A stretch of DNA of 64,000 nt from NCBI RefSeq assembly GCF_937958655.1, contig NZ_CALGNH010000001.1, forward strand, positions 1-64,000, given 5' to 3'. Under the pieces are notes generated by a model. The model was not told where the DNA came from, ran no database searches, and worked only from the letters and a program-made list of their open reading frames with translations. The translations under genes were made by a program, and so were the position numbers. This DNA comes from an uncultured Winogradskyella sp. (GTDB taxonomy: Bacteria > Bacteroidota > Bacteroidia > Flavobacteriales > Flavobacteriaceae). Each line of letters starts with the position of its first letter. The stretch's first letter is position 1. Positions 26,036 to 36,033 of the stretch are shown one piece after another.

Positions 26036-27808
26036 TTAAACAATCTCCATCTTCTTCAAAAGAAAACTCGCATTCATATTTTGGCAAACACCTTTTTTAA
26101 GTTTGTAATCAAAAAACAGTTCGTCATTTTTTATTTCTGCATCAAAGAAATAGTTTTTCACTGCTTCCAATTGAGTAGCAATTTCTGTGAGACTTAAATC
26201 ATGAGTCGCAATGATTCCTGTAGCATTAAGTGTTACTAGTTTTTCAACGAATTTTCTAGAACCAATGGCTTTGTCCGTACTATTAGTGCCTTTTAAAATT
26301 TCATCTAAGATTACAAAGTAATTTTTATCATTCTCTATAGTATCTACAACAAATTTTAGTCGCGTTAACTCACTAAAGAAATAAGAACTATCATCTGTTA
26401 AAGAGTCTGTAGTCCGCATACTCGTAATAAGCTTAATAGGCTTATATTGACTTTTACTTACACAAATTGGTAATCCTACATTTGCCATTACAATATGTAA
26501 AGCTATAGTTCTTAAAAAGGTGCTTTTACCAGCCATATTAGCGCCAGTAACAATAAAGAATTGCTGATAATCTATTTGTAAATTACTATCTACGCGTTTT
26601 TTTGAATTTAATAAAGGGTGACCTAAATCCTCAGCCAAAATCGTAGTGCTGTTGTTTGTAATTTCTGGATATGTGAATTTTTGATGGTTAAAAGCATAAT
26701 TGCCCAAACTATTGTAAGCATCAAAAAAAGTAACAACCTCAAACCAATCTTCAACCTTATTTGCGTATTTCGTAATCCATTGTTCTACATGGTAGGTTTG
26801 TCTAATATCCCAAAGTAAATAGCCATTACCAAAAATGGCAGAGATAAAATTATTTCTATTATCAAGTGCATCTAAAGCTTTTGAAAATTTTGAGAAAATC
26901 TGAGAGGCTTTTAAAGCTTCTGATTGTATTTTTAGTTGCTTGTGCTTTAGCAAATCAGAATTAAAAACTTTTGATTCTATTTGGTCTAACAAAAGTGCAT
27001 ATTGCCTAAAGGTATCTTTTGCTTTTTCAGTAGGCTGTGCGAGATAGTTAACTTTTTTGAGATAGCGACCTGTAATACCTAGACCTAAAAGCAACCAATA
27101 ACCAGCGTACTTTATGGGAATAATTTCTAAAATACCCAATGCCAAAATTACTATCGAGGCTAAACTAAAAACAATTGTTAACCAATACGTTACGGCATTT
27201 AAAAAAGGCTTATAATCTTTTAACCATTTAATGATTGAATTTGCCGAATGCTCTACGGCAACTCCTTGAGCTATACCGGAATAATTTTGCCTCCACTCAG
27301 GTAAGCCTGCTAATTCTTTAATAGCTTTTTGACGTGTTTTTATATTTTCAGTATCGTTAGCCAGAAGCTTAGAAGCAAGCACTTGCGTACCCTCTTTAAT
27401 TGCAGTCCGATCGATAAACTGAAAAAACGATCCTCTGCCAAATAGATCAATATCGAGACTGTAAGCATGATTTGCATTTTGAAATTGATCTCCGTCTGGT
27501 CTGTTATGAAAATCGCCAGATAAAATTTTAAGCTCATCTTCGTTTAGCATAGCCAAGCGCTTATGCAGTGCTCTTTTAGATTTTAAATCTGTATATTTTG
27601 AAAGCAGAAATAGAAAAATACCAATACCAACTATACCGAGTACAAGAGCAACTTGCCAATTGTGAAGCGTTAGATATATACCTAAAGCCACAGAGACAAA
27701 AACGGCCAATCTAAGCGTGCTTAACAGTCCCATTTGATTGTAGAGCCGTTTCGCCGTATTTTGATGTGACTCTAATTGTGATTTATAAAACGTTTCTGGG
27801 TTTTGCAT
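26036..27808 (-). CDS. Membrane-anchored MutS-family ATPase
   Basis: 590 residues. The C-terminal third is a MutS ATPase: Walker A TGANMAGKST (422-430), the TDSLTDDSSYFFSELTRLK signature, Walker B YFVILDEILKGTNS and the switch IIATHDLSL. The N-terminal part has two helix pairs (about 31-70 and 205-247) that look membrane-spanning, and no mismatch-recognition domain (no N-terminal FxE region). It is therefore not canonical MutS; it is a membrane-bound relative known in Bacteroidota whose substrate is unclear. It follows the M28 peptidase gene by 4 bases, and its stop is next to a palindrome. Confidence 0.87.
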   Translation of the reverse strand: MQNPETFYKSQLESHQNTAKRLYNQMGLLSTLRLAVFVSVALGIYLTLHNWQVALVLGIVGIGIFLFLLSKYTDLKSKRALHKRLAMLNEDELKILSGDFHNRPDGDQFQNANHAYSLDIDLFGRGSFFQFIDRTAIKEGTQVLASKLLANDTENIKTRQKAIKELAGLPEWRQNYSGIAQGVAVEHSANSIIKWLKDYKPFLNAVTYWLTIVFSLASIVILALGILEIIPIKYAGYWLLLGLGITGRYLKKVNYLAQPTEKAKDTFRQYALLLDQIESKVFNSDLLKHKQLKIQSEALKASQIFSKFSKALDALDNRNNFISAIFGNGYLLWDIRQTYHVEQWITKYANKVEDWFEVVTFFDAYNSLGNYAFNHQKFTYPEITNNSTTILAEDLGHPLLNSKKRVDSNLQIDYQQFFIVTGANMAGKSTFLRTIALHIVMANVGLPICVSKSQYKPIKLITSMRTTDSLTDDSSYFFSELTRLKFVVDTIENDKNYFVILDEILKGTNSTDKAIGSRKFVEKLVTLNATGIIATHDLSLTEIATQLEAVKNYFFDAEIKNDELFFDYKLKKGVCQNMNASFLLKKMEIV

Positions 27809-27812
27809 TTAA

Positions 27813-28712
27813 TTATAATCCTGAATTATCGATAGTTTCAAAAATTGAACTAATCATTTTTACTGAATTTTTATAGAATTCTGGTGTAATGTCCTCGAAA
27901 TCATCTGTTGGTTTATGATACGCTGGGTGATCTTCGTTACCGAAATATAAAAAGGGGATATTAGCCTTATAAAAAGGACCATGGTCTGATGCCATAGTCC
28001 AATCATCCTTTCCGTCAGTACCATCATGTCCCTGAAGTAATTTGGACGTCGTAGGGTTTTCAAAATTGGCAATAATCTTTTTTAAAGCTTTATTGTAACG
28101 ACCACCAACTACATAGAGTTCGTCCTTTGGGCTTCGGCTTATCATATCCATATTTAAGTTAACCAAAATCTTATCGTTGTCAAAACTTGAAACAAATTGT
28201 TTTGCTCCTTGAAGCCCTAATTCTTCAGCATCAAAAGCGGCCAAAATTACTGAATGCTTTGGTGGATTCTTTTTAAAATATTCAGCAAAAGCAAGTAATG
28301 CAGAAACCCCTGAGGCATCATCGTCTGCACCATTATATACCTTTCCATTTTTAATACCCAAATGGTCATAATGTGCGCTTATGACGATGTACTTCTTAGG
28401 AAATTTAGAACCCTTTATTTCAACTAAAACATTTGCGGCGTTTAATGTTCCGATGCGGTTTTGAAACGAAAATAAATGCTCAAATCCCCCATTCAATCCA
28501 GAAACATTTAATTTTTTAAATTCTTTAATTATATATGCTCTAGCTAAAGCATTTCCCTTTTCACCAGTGCGTCTCCCCTCAAACTTATCAGAACTAAGAA
28601 TCCTTAAATGTTCTAATAGTTTATCCTCGTTAAATTGTGCAGTTAAATTTTGAGAACAGCTTAACGTCACTGTCAATTGAAACAATACTATTAATAGAAT
28701 CTTATTTTTCAT
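27813..28712 (-). CDS. M28 family zinc aminopeptidase, lipoprotein
   Basis: 299 residues with a lipoprotein signal (VTLSCSQN). The two-zinc site is complete: His and Asp in SAHYDHLG, the bridging Asp in NGADDDASGV, Glu-Glu in DAEELGLQG, Asp in NLNMDMIS and His in ASDHGPF. M28 enzymes release N-terminal amino acids. It should sit in the outer membrane or periplasm and feed on peptides. It is the first gene of a two-gene operon with the membrane MutS-like ATPase. The 251 bases upstream hold no gene I can support. Confidence 0.93.
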   Translation of the reverse strand: MKNKILLIVLFQLTVTLSCSQNLTAQFNEDKLLEHLRILSSDKFEGRRTGEKGNALARAYIIKEFKKLNVSGLNGGFEHLFSFQNRIGTLNAANVLVEIKGSKFPKKYIVISAHYDHLGIKNGKVYNGADDDASGVSALLAFAEYFKKNPPKHSVILAAFDAEELGLQGAKQFVSSFDNDKILVNLNMDMISRSPKDELYVVGGRYNKALKKIIANFENPTTSKLLQGHDGTDGKDDWTMASDHGPFYKANIPFLYFGNEDHPAYHKPTDDFEDITPEFYKNSVKMISSIFETIDNSGL

Positions 28713-28902
28713 ACTACTAATTTAAGCTTTTGTAAAAGATCTTAACTTTTGCTAGTTGATAAAAAAAATGTCTGATATAAACTCTTACTCCGTTATTTCT
28801 TTTGTTTGTAGCTATGGCAGTAAGTTTCAAAATGTGCCTCGTCTATCAGAATTTAGTCTCATTTTTGCCTAAAAGCAGAAAATAAAAATGAGTTTAAAGA
28901 AA

Positions 28903-28936
28903 ATATCCTAAGATAAATATTATCATCTTAGGATAT
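28903..28936 (-). terminator. Terminator of the sdhCAB operon
   Basis: ATATCCTAAGAT (28903-28914) and ATCTTAGGATAT (28925-28936) form a perfect 12-bp stem. On the minus strand a T-rich tract follows. It lies 28 bases beyond the sdhB stop. Confidence 0.8.
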
Positions 28937-28963
28937 AACTGTATTATATATTTAAACTTAACC

Positions 28964-29710
28964 TTAGCCTTTTAATGAAGCTGATAAGTACTCACGGTTC
29001 ATACGCGCAATGTTTTCTAAAGAAATTCCTTTAGGGCACTCCACTTCACAAGCTCCTGTATTGGTACAATTACCAAAACCTTCATCATCCATTTGTTTTA
29101 CCATATTTAATACACGATCGGTAGCTTCAACCTGTCCTTGTGGCAATAAAGCAAACTGTGATACTTTTGCCGATACAAATAACATGGCACTAGAGTTTTT
29201 GCAACTCGCCACGCAAGCACCACAGCCTATACATGTGGCTGCATCAAAGGCCATATCTGCATTGTGTTTTTCTATAGGGATGGCATTTGCATCTTGCGTA
29301 TTACCAGATGTATTTACCGAAATAAATCCACCAGCCTGCTGTATGCGATCAAAGGCGGTACGATCTGTCATTAAATCTTTAATCACTGGGAATGCCTCAG
29401 CTCTCCAGGGTTCTATATATATGGTTTCCCCATCAGAAAAGCTCCGCATGTGTAATTGACACGCTGTAATTTTTGTTTGGGGACCGTGTGCACGACCATT
29501 GATATACAACGAACAAGATCCACAGATACCTTCTCTACAATCGTGATCAAAAACTACAGGATCTTGTCCTTTTTCAATTAATTCTTGATTGAGAACATCT
29601 AACATTTCTAAAAAAGACATGTCAGGTGAAATTCCACTTACAGGATAATCAACAATTTTACCTTTATCATTGGCGCTTTTTTGACGCCATATTTTTAATG
29701 TTAAATTCAT
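28964..29710 (-). CDS. sdhB: Succinate dehydrogenase / fumarate reductase iron-sulphur subunit
   Basis: 248 residues. It carries three clusters: [2Fe-2S] with CREGICGSC and ACQLH (Cys58, 63, 66, 84); [4Fe-4S] with [11 protein letters not shown] (Cys160, 163, 166, 170); and [3Fe-4S] with [12 protein letters not shown]. It passes electrons between the flavoprotein and the membrane cytochrome b in complex II of the TCA cycle and respiratory chain, on the cytoplasmic face. It is the last gene of the operon, 11 bases after the extra membrane-protein gene at 29722. Confidence 0.97.
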   Translation of the reverse strand: MNLTLKIWRQKSANDKGKIVDYPVSGISPDMSFLEMLDVLNQELIEKGQDPVVFDHDCREGICGSCSLYINGRAHGPQTKITACQLHMRSFSDGETIYIEPWRAEAFPVIKDLMTDRTAFDRIQQAGGFISVNTSGNTQDANAIPIEKHNADMAFDAATCIGCGACVASCKNSSAMLFVSAKVSQFALLPQGQVEATDRVLNMVKQMDDEGFGNCTNTGACEVECPKGISLENIARMNREYLSASLKG

Positions 29711-29721
29711 AGCTGTTCTTT

Positions 29722-30096
29722 TTATTGTTTTAGTCGTTCTTGTGAGGAACTTGTAAAATCTATATTATTTTGAAGTTCTAAATCATGCCCTTCAAATTCT
29801 ATTGGTATGCCTCCTGTTTTCTTTAAAATAAAGTTGAGTAGCATAGATGCTAATAATGTAACTACAAATATGATAGCACCGTAAAAAATCATTGCGAAAA
29901 TTATAACAAATATTCCGCCACCCATTATAGCAAAACCACCAACAGCATCTTGTGTCATCCCTACCGCAGAAGCTATGAGCATCACAGGAACAAATATTAA
30001 CAACAGTATAGCTAAGTAAGTTAATGTTGCTACAATAGCATACTTAACTGGGTCTACACGCTTTAATTTTAATTTTATAATCCTACTACTGTTCAT
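29722..30096 (-). CDS. Small membrane protein inserted between sdhA and sdhB
   Basis: 124 residues. A basic N-terminus ([18 protein letters not shown]) leads into two long hydrophobic stretches (about 18-46 and 53-92) with a Gly-rich break, then a polar, Gln/Glu-rich tail. The VDPxKxA start and paired helices recall DUF3566-type membrane proteins, but that match is from memory and weak. Spacing is tight (28 bases after sdhA, 11 before sdhB), so it is co-transcribed and probably co-translated with complex II. A role in assembly or anchoring is possible but unproven. Confidence 0.65.
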   Translation of the reverse strand: MNSSRIIKLKLKRVDPVKYAIVATLTYLAILLLIFVPVMLIASAVGMTQDAVGGFAIMGGGIFVIIFAMIFYGAIIFVVTLLASMLLNFILKKTGGIPIEFEGHDLELQNNIDFTSSSQERLKQ

Positions 30097-30124
30097 ATTG
30101 ATTGCTTGGATAATTGGTTAAATC

Positions 30125-32125
30125 TTATTTGTAACTTCTCTCTTTCACTTCAATATTCTCGTAAGTCAGTTCTTCTTTATGAAGTACGGCATCACTTGGT
30201 TTACCTTTATACTCCCAAGCCGAAGTAAATCTAAACTCAGGGCGTCTTAAAGCTTCACCTCCTTCTGTTTGGTATTCTTCCCTAAAATGACCACCTGCGG
30301 ATTCTTCTCGTGTTAAGGCATCTTTTGCAAATAACTCGCCCAATTCTAAGAAATCTGCTACCCTTCCTGCTTTTGCTAATTCTTCATTGTATTCATTCTC
30401 GGTACCAGGAACAAACACATCCTTATAGAATTCTTCTCTTAAAGCTGCAATTTCTGTAATGGCTTCTTTAAGCTCTTTTTCATTACGTGCCATACCACAT
30501 TTGTTCCACATAATTTTACCCAAACGTTTGTGAAAATGGTCTACAGATTTTGAGCCTTCGTTATTAATTAATTTATTAATGTCAGCTCTTACTTTCTCTT
30601 CTGCTTCATCAAACTCTTTGGAGTCCGTAGGTATTTCACCCGTTCTAATATCATGTGCTAAGTAATCACCTATGGTGTAAGGCAATACAAAGTAACCATC
30701 TGCTAAACCTTGCATTAATGCAGATGCACCTAAACGGTTAGCACCATGGTCTGAGAAGTTAGCTTCGCCAATGGCATATAATCCAGGAACCGTTGTCATT
30801 AAGTTATAATCTACCCAAAGACCTCCCATGGTGTAATGTACAGCAGGATAAATCATCATTGGTGTTTCATAAGGGTTTTGGTCAACAATCTTTTCGTACA
30901 TCTGGAAAAGATTACCATATTTATTTTCAACGACTTTTTTACCTAACTTAGTAACAAGTGCTTTATCTTCAACATTTAGGCCTTTTACATAGGCTTGCTC
31001 TTTGCCGTAACGCTCAATAGCTGCAGCAAAATCTAAATAGACAGCTTCACCTGTTTTATTTACACCATAACCAGCATCACAGCGCTCTTTAGCTGCTCTA
31101 GAGGCAACATCACGAGGTACTAAATTTCCAAAGGCGGGATAACGACGCTCTAAATAGTAATCGCGATCTTCTTCGACCAAATCTTTTGGCTTTAAGGTTC
31201 CATTTCTAATCGCTTCAACATCCTTTTTATGTTTTGGCACCCATATACGTCCGTCATTTCTTAAAGATTCGGACATTAATGTTAATTTAGATTGATGGTC
31301 TCCAGAAACTGGAATACATGTTGGGTGAATCTGAGTGTAACATGGATTGGCAAAAAATGCACCACGCTTGTGTGCTTTCCAAGCTGCCGTTACATTAGAT
31401 CCCATGGCATAGGTTGAAAGGTAAAATGCATTTCCATAACCACCTGTACCAAGAACCACAGCATGAGCCGAGTGTCTTTCTATTTCTCCTGTTATAAGAT
31501 TACGCGCAATAATCCCTCTCGCTTTTCCATCTACTATAACAACATCTAACATTTCATGTCGCGTGTACATTTTTATTTTACCACGTCCTATTTGGCGATT
31601 CATAGCTGCATAGGCACCTAGTAACAACTGCTGACCAGTTTGTCCCTTAGCATAAAACGTTCGCGATACTAACACACCACCAAACGATCGGTTATCTAAC
31701 AAACCTCCATACTCGCGAGCAAAGGGTACCCCTTGTGCAACACATTGATCAATAATGTTAGTAGATACCTCAGCTAAACGATAGACATTAGCCTCACGAG
31801 AACGGTAATCTCCGCCTTTTACTGTATCGTAAAACAAGCGGTATGTTGAATCACCATCACCTTGATAATTTTTTGCTGCATTAATACCACCTTGCGCCGC
31901 AATAGAGTGTGCACGTCTTGGTGAATCTTGAAAACAGAAGGCTTTTACATTATAACCTAATTCCGCTAGCGTTGCCGCTGCTGAACCACCAGCCAAGCCT
32001 GTACCAACAACAATAACATCTATTAACCGTTTGTTAGCCGGATTAACCAAGTTAATATCGTTTTTATGTTTTGTCCACTTGTCTTTTAATGGACCTTCTG
32101 GAATTTTAGAATCTAATATTGACAT
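30125..32125 (-). CDS. sdhA: Succinate dehydrogenase / fumarate reductase flavoprotein subunit
   Basis: 666 residues. The FAD-binding Rossmann loop is [19 protein letters not shown]. The covalent-FAD histidine lies in [18 protein letters not shown]. Active-site segments [18 protein letters not shown] and [12 protein letters not shown] are present, and [21 protein letters not shown] closes the FAD site. It oxidises succinate to fumarate, or the reverse. The length and three-subunit setting fit the Bacteroidota/epsilon type (SdhCAB, class B). It follows sdhC by 12 bases. Confidence 0.97.
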   Translation of the reverse strand: MSILDSKIPEGPLKDKWTKHKNDINLVNPANKRLIDVIVVGTGLAGGSAAATLAELGYNVKAFCFQDSPRRAHSIAAQGGINAAKNYQGDGDSTYRLFYDTVKGGDYRSREANVYRLAEVSTNIIDQCVAQGVPFAREYGGLLDNRSFGGVLVSRTFYAKGQTGQQLLLGAYAAMNRQIGRGKIKMYTRHEMLDVVIVDGKARGIIARNLITGEIERHSAHAVVLGTGGYGNAFYLSTYAMGSNVTAAWKAHKRGAFFANPCYTQIHPTCIPVSGDHQSKLTLMSESLRNDGRIWVPKHKKDVEAIRNGTLKPKDLVEEDRDYYLERRYPAFGNLVPRDVASRAAKERCDAGYGVNKTGEAVYLDFAAAIERYGKEQAYVKGLNVEDKALVTKLGKKVVENKYGNLFQMYEKIVDQNPYETPMMIYPAVHYTMGGLWVDYNLMTTVPGLYAIGEANFSDHGANRLGASALMQGLADGYFVLPYTIGDYLAHDIRTGEIPTDSKEFDEAEEKVRADINKLINNEGSKSVDHFHKRLGKIMWNKCGMARNEKELKEAITEIAALREEFYKDVFVPGTENEYNEELAKAGRVADFLELGELFAKDALTREESAGGHFREEYQTEGGEALRRPEFRFTSAWEYKGKPSDAVLHKEELTYENIEVKERSYK

Positions 32126-32137
32126 GTGATACTTTTT

Positions 32138-32824
32138 TTAGTGAGTGAAATAGTGAAATAAAGCGATAAAAATGAATCCAAGTGGTACTCCAATGGCGTA
32201 CACTTTACTAAAACCCTTAAGACCTCGTACGTATTTATTATTAGCACCAACAGATTGAAATGCTGAGTTAAAACCATGTAATAAATGTAGACTTAGCAGC
32301 ACAAAAGAAACTGCATAAATAGCAACACGCCAACCATCTACAAATTTATGTTGCAAATGCTCAAAATACCTGTAACCACTATCCGCATCGTTAGGGTCTA
32401 TTAAACCAGACATATCACCTTCAATAAATTTTATATTAATTTCAGGAAACCAAAAATCGTAAAAATGTAAACCCATAAATGCTAAAATAACCGCACCAGA
32501 CAATAACATATTTCTGCTCATCCATGTTGAATTTGCTGCTCTACTTGTTTTGGCATAGGCTACTTTCCTCGCACTCGAATTCTTATATTCTAGCACAAAA
32601 CCCATTACAAAGTGAAAAACAACGCCAAAAATAAGAACGGGCTGCAATACATATTGAATAACCCAAAAGGTACCCATAAAATGCGATACATCATTAAATA
32701 ATTCTGGGCTAAAAACTGATAAAATATTTATTGAAAAATGTTGTAATAAAAACACCATTAAAAAAAGTGCCGAAAGTGCCATAGCAAACTTTCTTCCTAT
32801 CGAAGAATTAAAAATTCCACTCAT
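32138..32824 (-). CDS. sdhC: Succinate dehydrogenase cytochrome b subunit (di-heme type)
   Basis: 228 residues with five predicted membrane helices, the class B one-subunit anchor. Histidines suited to ligate two b hemes occur in LLQHFSIN, DVSHFMG, GVVFHFVMG, FMGLHFYDF and SLHLLHGFNSAFQS. It anchors SdhAB and exchanges electrons with menaquinone. It is the first gene of sdhCAB with a clear promoter upstream (32852-32882). Confidence 0.95.
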   Translation of the reverse strand: MSGIFNSSIGRKFAMALSALFLMVFLLQHFSINILSVFSPELFNDVSHFMGTFWVIQYVLQPVLIFGVVFHFVMGFVLEYKNSSARKVAYAKTSRAANSTWMSRNMLLSGAVILAFMGLHFYDFWFPEINIKFIEGDMSGLIDPNDADSGYRYFEHLQHKFVDGWRVAIYAVSFVLLSLHLLHGFNSAFQSVGANNKYVRGLKGFSKVYAIGVPLGFIFIALFHYFTH

Positions 32825-32851
32825 TGTAGATACTATCTTTTGTTAGTATTA

Positions 32852-32882
32852 CAAAGATAAGGCTCTAACGGGGTTTTAACAA
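32852..32882 (-). promoter_or_regulatory. Promoter of the sdhCAB operon
   Basis: Read on the minus strand: TTG (32882-32880), a 20-base spacer, then TATCTTTG (32859-32852), 27 bases before the sdhC ATG. It is a good match to the Bacteroidota consensus. Confidence 0.7.
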
Positions 32883-32922
32883 CTAGGCTATATTATAATT
32901 ATTTATTTAGAATGATTTTAAG

Positions 32923-35766
32923 CTATTTAACCTCAAGTATCTTAGACTCATTATTAATTATAATTTTATACTCCCCTTTTGGCAGGTAGTACTTACCATT
33001 ACTAGCTTCGTTAATTACAAGGCTTGTGTTTTCTTTCATTAACGCAATACGACCTTTTGGTGTTAATTCTAGATTATAATCTATGTAATTATAACCTTTA
33101 TCCGCATCAATTGAAATACTATTTAATTGTGCGCCACCTTTAGATTGGATTTTTATTGTTTTCTTATCTGAAGAATTACTGTAAAACTGAATTGTTTTTT
33201 TAGGCTCATAAGCCTCTAACCATTTGCTCCAAGAACTTCCCCAACGACTAGAGTGGCGAACAGGCGTTAAATCAAAAATTGTAATGGCCTTTAATTTTAT
33301 ATCGGCGTTCATTTGCTGTAATGGTGCAATATTGGCCTTATAAATACTTCTTCCGTGTGTGCCTAATAGTAAATCTTTGGCTTCGGGTTGAATAACGATA
33401 TCATGAACGGCCACATTAGGAAGCCCTTTTGAAAATACATCCCAAGATTCACCTTTATTTAAAGACACATAAGCACCATTATCTGTGCCTAAGTACAGTA
33501 CCTTTTCATTTGCAGGATCTTCTTTAATAACATTAACTGGCGAAGTTGAAATATTACCGCTAATGTCTTTCCAGTTTTGTCCGTAATCTTCACTCATGTA
33601 CACATAAACTTTAAAATCGTCCCAACGATAACCGTTTAATGTCACATACACACGTTCTTTCTTATGTTGAGAAGCAATAACTCTACTTACCCATAAATCC
33701 TTTGGAAAAGACGCAGATATTGATTTCCAGGAAGCACCTGAATCTTTTGTAAGCGCCACAATACCATCATCACTGCCTGTATAAATTAATCCAAATTGAA
33801 AAGGACTCTCACTTATAGTGGTCAATGTTCCATAAGCTACATTCCCTTTTTTGCCTCCATTAGTTAAATCTTCACTAATGGCTTCCCAATCGCTACCTTG
33901 GTTCATAGAACGCATCAATTTATGGCCTCCTAAATATAAAATATCTTGATTATGAGGAGATAGTAAAATTGGAGTTTGCCAATTAAAACGGTAAGGATTT
34001 TCGCCCAAAGTATGTTTGGGCTGAATATAGGTTTGCTCGTCGGTTTCAAGGTTTAATCTAAAATAATTCCCAAACTGAAATCCTGTATATACTATATCAG
34101 AATTTCGGTTATCAATCTGAATCTGCATACCATCACCTCCCATTATTGATTTCCATGGGTATTGACCTTGTTGATGCCAACTTTTGTTTTGTCTCGTATT
34201 ATGTGCTCCTTTCCATACACCATTATCTTGTAACCCACCATAAACATTATATGGTTTTTCGTTATCTACATTAATCGCATAAAACTGACCAACCGAAGGA
34301 GAATTGTTTTTTATCCAGTTTTCACCATCGTCATAAGTAATATTTACTCCTCCATCATTACCGTTTACTAAATGATTTGGATTTTTAGGATTAATCCAAA
34401 GTGCGTGATGATCTGCATGTACATTTTCAGCACTAATTGAGGTAAACGTTTTTCCACCGTCTTTAGACTTTACAATCGGCACTCCATAAATATAAATGTG
34501 ATCTTGGTTAGCTGGTGATACATGAATGTGCCCAAAATAATAACCATAACTAAAGTAAATACCATCTAAGTAATCCTTGTGTGTTTTCTTCCAAGATTTG
34601 CCTCCATCTGTACTTTTATAGACTTCTGCACCAATCACGGGAGTATCAAAAAGCATAGAATTGGCATCCTCAAGGTATTTTACTAAATCAATAGGTTTTA
34701 CATTACCGGAACGCACCATTTGTTTTACGTTTTCAGCTCTGTATTTTTCCTGAAAACCATTGGTCTTTAAAAACGCATTCAACTTTTTGTCTTCTAATGC
34801 CAAGAAATCTGAATTAGACATCGACTTAAAATCGTCTTTAGCTAAGCCACGTTTTTCTTCTTTCTTTTCATCATCTGGTCGTCTAAACTGACTATCATGC
34901 ACTGCGTAAACGACATCGTCACTAAAAACTGCTATACCAATTCGACCGACACCATCACCTGTTGGAAAACCGCTTCCATTAGTTGACACCTTTGTCCAAG
35001 TTTCACCTGCATCTGTACTTTTATATATACCAGAATTGGTGCCATTACCTGTAAAATTCCAAGCTTTACGATCTTTAGTCCAAGACGTTGCGTACATCAT
35101 GTTATAATTATTTGGACTGTGTTGCAAATCAATCACACCACTCATATCCTCTACAAACAAGGTTTGTTTCCAAGTCTTACCACCATCCGTAGTTTTATAA
35201 ACTCCACGCTGATTATTTGGTGAATATAAATGACCTGTGACTCCAACAGTAATAACATCTGGATTATCTGGGTGGACTAAAATAGGTGCAAAATGATGTG
35301 CATCCATAAGCCCAATATTAGTCCAAGTCTTTCCGTTATCTGTAGACTTTAAAAGGCCAATACCTGCATACGATGAGCGCGATGCATTATTTTCACCTGT
35401 ACCAACGTAAATGGTACGTGTTGGCCAGTGCACCGCAATATCACCAACGTTTTGCGTGTCTGAGTTGTCTAATATTGGTGTAAAAGTCGTTCCATTATTC
35501 GTTGTGTGCCATACACCACCAGAGGCGTAACCAACATAGAACTCTGAAGTCATGTCTGGATTTACATCCAAATCGACCACACGACCACTCATTATGGTTG
35601 GCCCAATATTTTTAAATGGTACGTTTTTAACCAAAGACGACCCAGCCATTGCACGCTTTTGCTTTAAAGCTAATTGCATACTTTCAGCGGAAGTTGCTGG
35701 TTGTTGTGCAAAAGCAAATACTACACTAAAAAAAAATAGGAATGACAGATATTTTGACTGCGACAT
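32923..35766 (-). CDS. Secreted BNR/Asp-box beta-propeller protein (sortilin-like)
   Basis: 947 residues with a signal peptide (VVFAFAQQ). At least nine Asp-box turns of pattern S/TxDxGxTW are visible (STDNGKTW, TTDGGKTW, STDAGETW, STDGGKSW, YDDGENW, KDSGASW, EDYGQNW, LNKGESW). These indicate one or two large propellers, as in the VPS10/sortilin and sialidase-like folds. No sialidase FRIP motif or catalytic Arg triad is evident, so an enzyme activity should not be assumed. The tail (about 860-947) looks like a small beta domain without a T9SS sorting motif. It is monocistronic. Confidence 0.85.
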   Translation of the reverse strand: MSQSKYLSFLFFFSVVFAFAQQPATSAESMQLALKQKRAMAGSSLVKNVPFKNIGPTIMSGRVVDLDVNPDMTSEFYVGYASGGVWHTTNNGTTFTPILDNSDTQNVGDIAVHWPTRTIYVGTGENNASRSSYAGIGLLKSTDNGKTWTNIGLMDAHHFAPILVHPDNPDVITVGVTGHLYSPNNQRGVYKTTDGGKTWKQTLFVEDMSGVIDLQHSPNNYNMMYATSWTKDRKAWNFTGNGTNSGIYKSTDAGETWTKVSTNGSGFPTGDGVGRIGIAVFSDDVVYAVHDSQFRRPDDEKKEEKRGLAKDDFKSMSNSDFLALEDKKLNAFLKTNGFQEKYRAENVKQMVRSGNVKPIDLVKYLEDANSMLFDTPVIGAEVYKSTDGGKSWKKTHKDYLDGIYFSYGYYFGHIHVSPANQDHIYIYGVPIVKSKDGGKTFTSISAENVHADHHALWINPKNPNHLVNGNDGGVNITYDDGENWIKNNSPSVGQFYAINVDNEKPYNVYGGLQDNGVWKGAHNTRQNKSWHQQGQYPWKSIMGGDGMQIQIDNRNSDIVYTGFQFGNYFRLNLETDEQTYIQPKHTLGENPYRFNWQTPILLSPHNQDILYLGGHKLMRSMNQGSDWEAISEDLTNGGKKGNVAYGTLTTISESPFQFGLIYTGSDDGIVALTKDSGASWKSISASFPKDLWVSRVIASQHKKERVYVTLNGYRWDDFKVYVYMSEDYGQNWKDISGNISTSPVNVIKEDPANEKVLYLGTDNGAYVSLNKGESWDVFSKGLPNVAVHDIVIQPEAKDLLLGTHGRSIYKANIAPLQQMNADIKLKAITIFDLTPVRHSSRWGSSWSKWLEAYEPKKTIQFYSNSSDKKTIKIQSKGGAQLNSISIDADKGYNYIDYNLELTPKGRIALMKENTSLVINEASNGKYYLPKGEYKIIINNESKILEVK

Positions 35767-35991
35767 GTGGGTTTATTTTAAGAAAGCTGAATTTAATGAT
35801 TAATGCATACATCTTAAAATTTGATAACAAAGTTTAACAGATTAAGATTTCTTCTTTTGCTTGCGATTTTGTTTGTTTATTTTTGATAAAACTTACAGAT
35901 ACTGTCAGCTTAAGGGTAGTCCAACAATCTTAGAATAATATTTTTAAACAGTTCGGCTGCGCTCAATGTTATATACTAAAAAATATTAATG

Positions 35992-36012
35992 AGATTTCCG
36001 TTTTCACGGAAA
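35992..36012. repeat. Hairpin repeat ATTTCCG/CGGAAAT
   Basis: ATTTCCGTTTTCACGGAAAT sits just before the aminopeptidase start. Similar hairpins precede sufD (GATTCCCGCTTTTGCGAGAA, about 57662) and the DUF59 gene (TTTCCGCTTCTTAAGGAAA, about 62417). Translation from the ATG at 35989 would run through it, which argues for the downstream start at 36034. Confidence 0.6.
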
Positions 36013-36033
36013 TTGAAAAACAAACTTTTTCAA

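Noticed and set aside
28713-28902. Possible small gene between the M28 peptidase and sdhB
   Set aside because: No open frame with a recognisable pattern on either strand; only the sdh terminator at its right end.
32923-35766. Calling the BNR-repeat protein a sialidase
   Set aside because: Asp boxes are present but the FRIP motif and catalytic Arg/Tyr residues are not evident.
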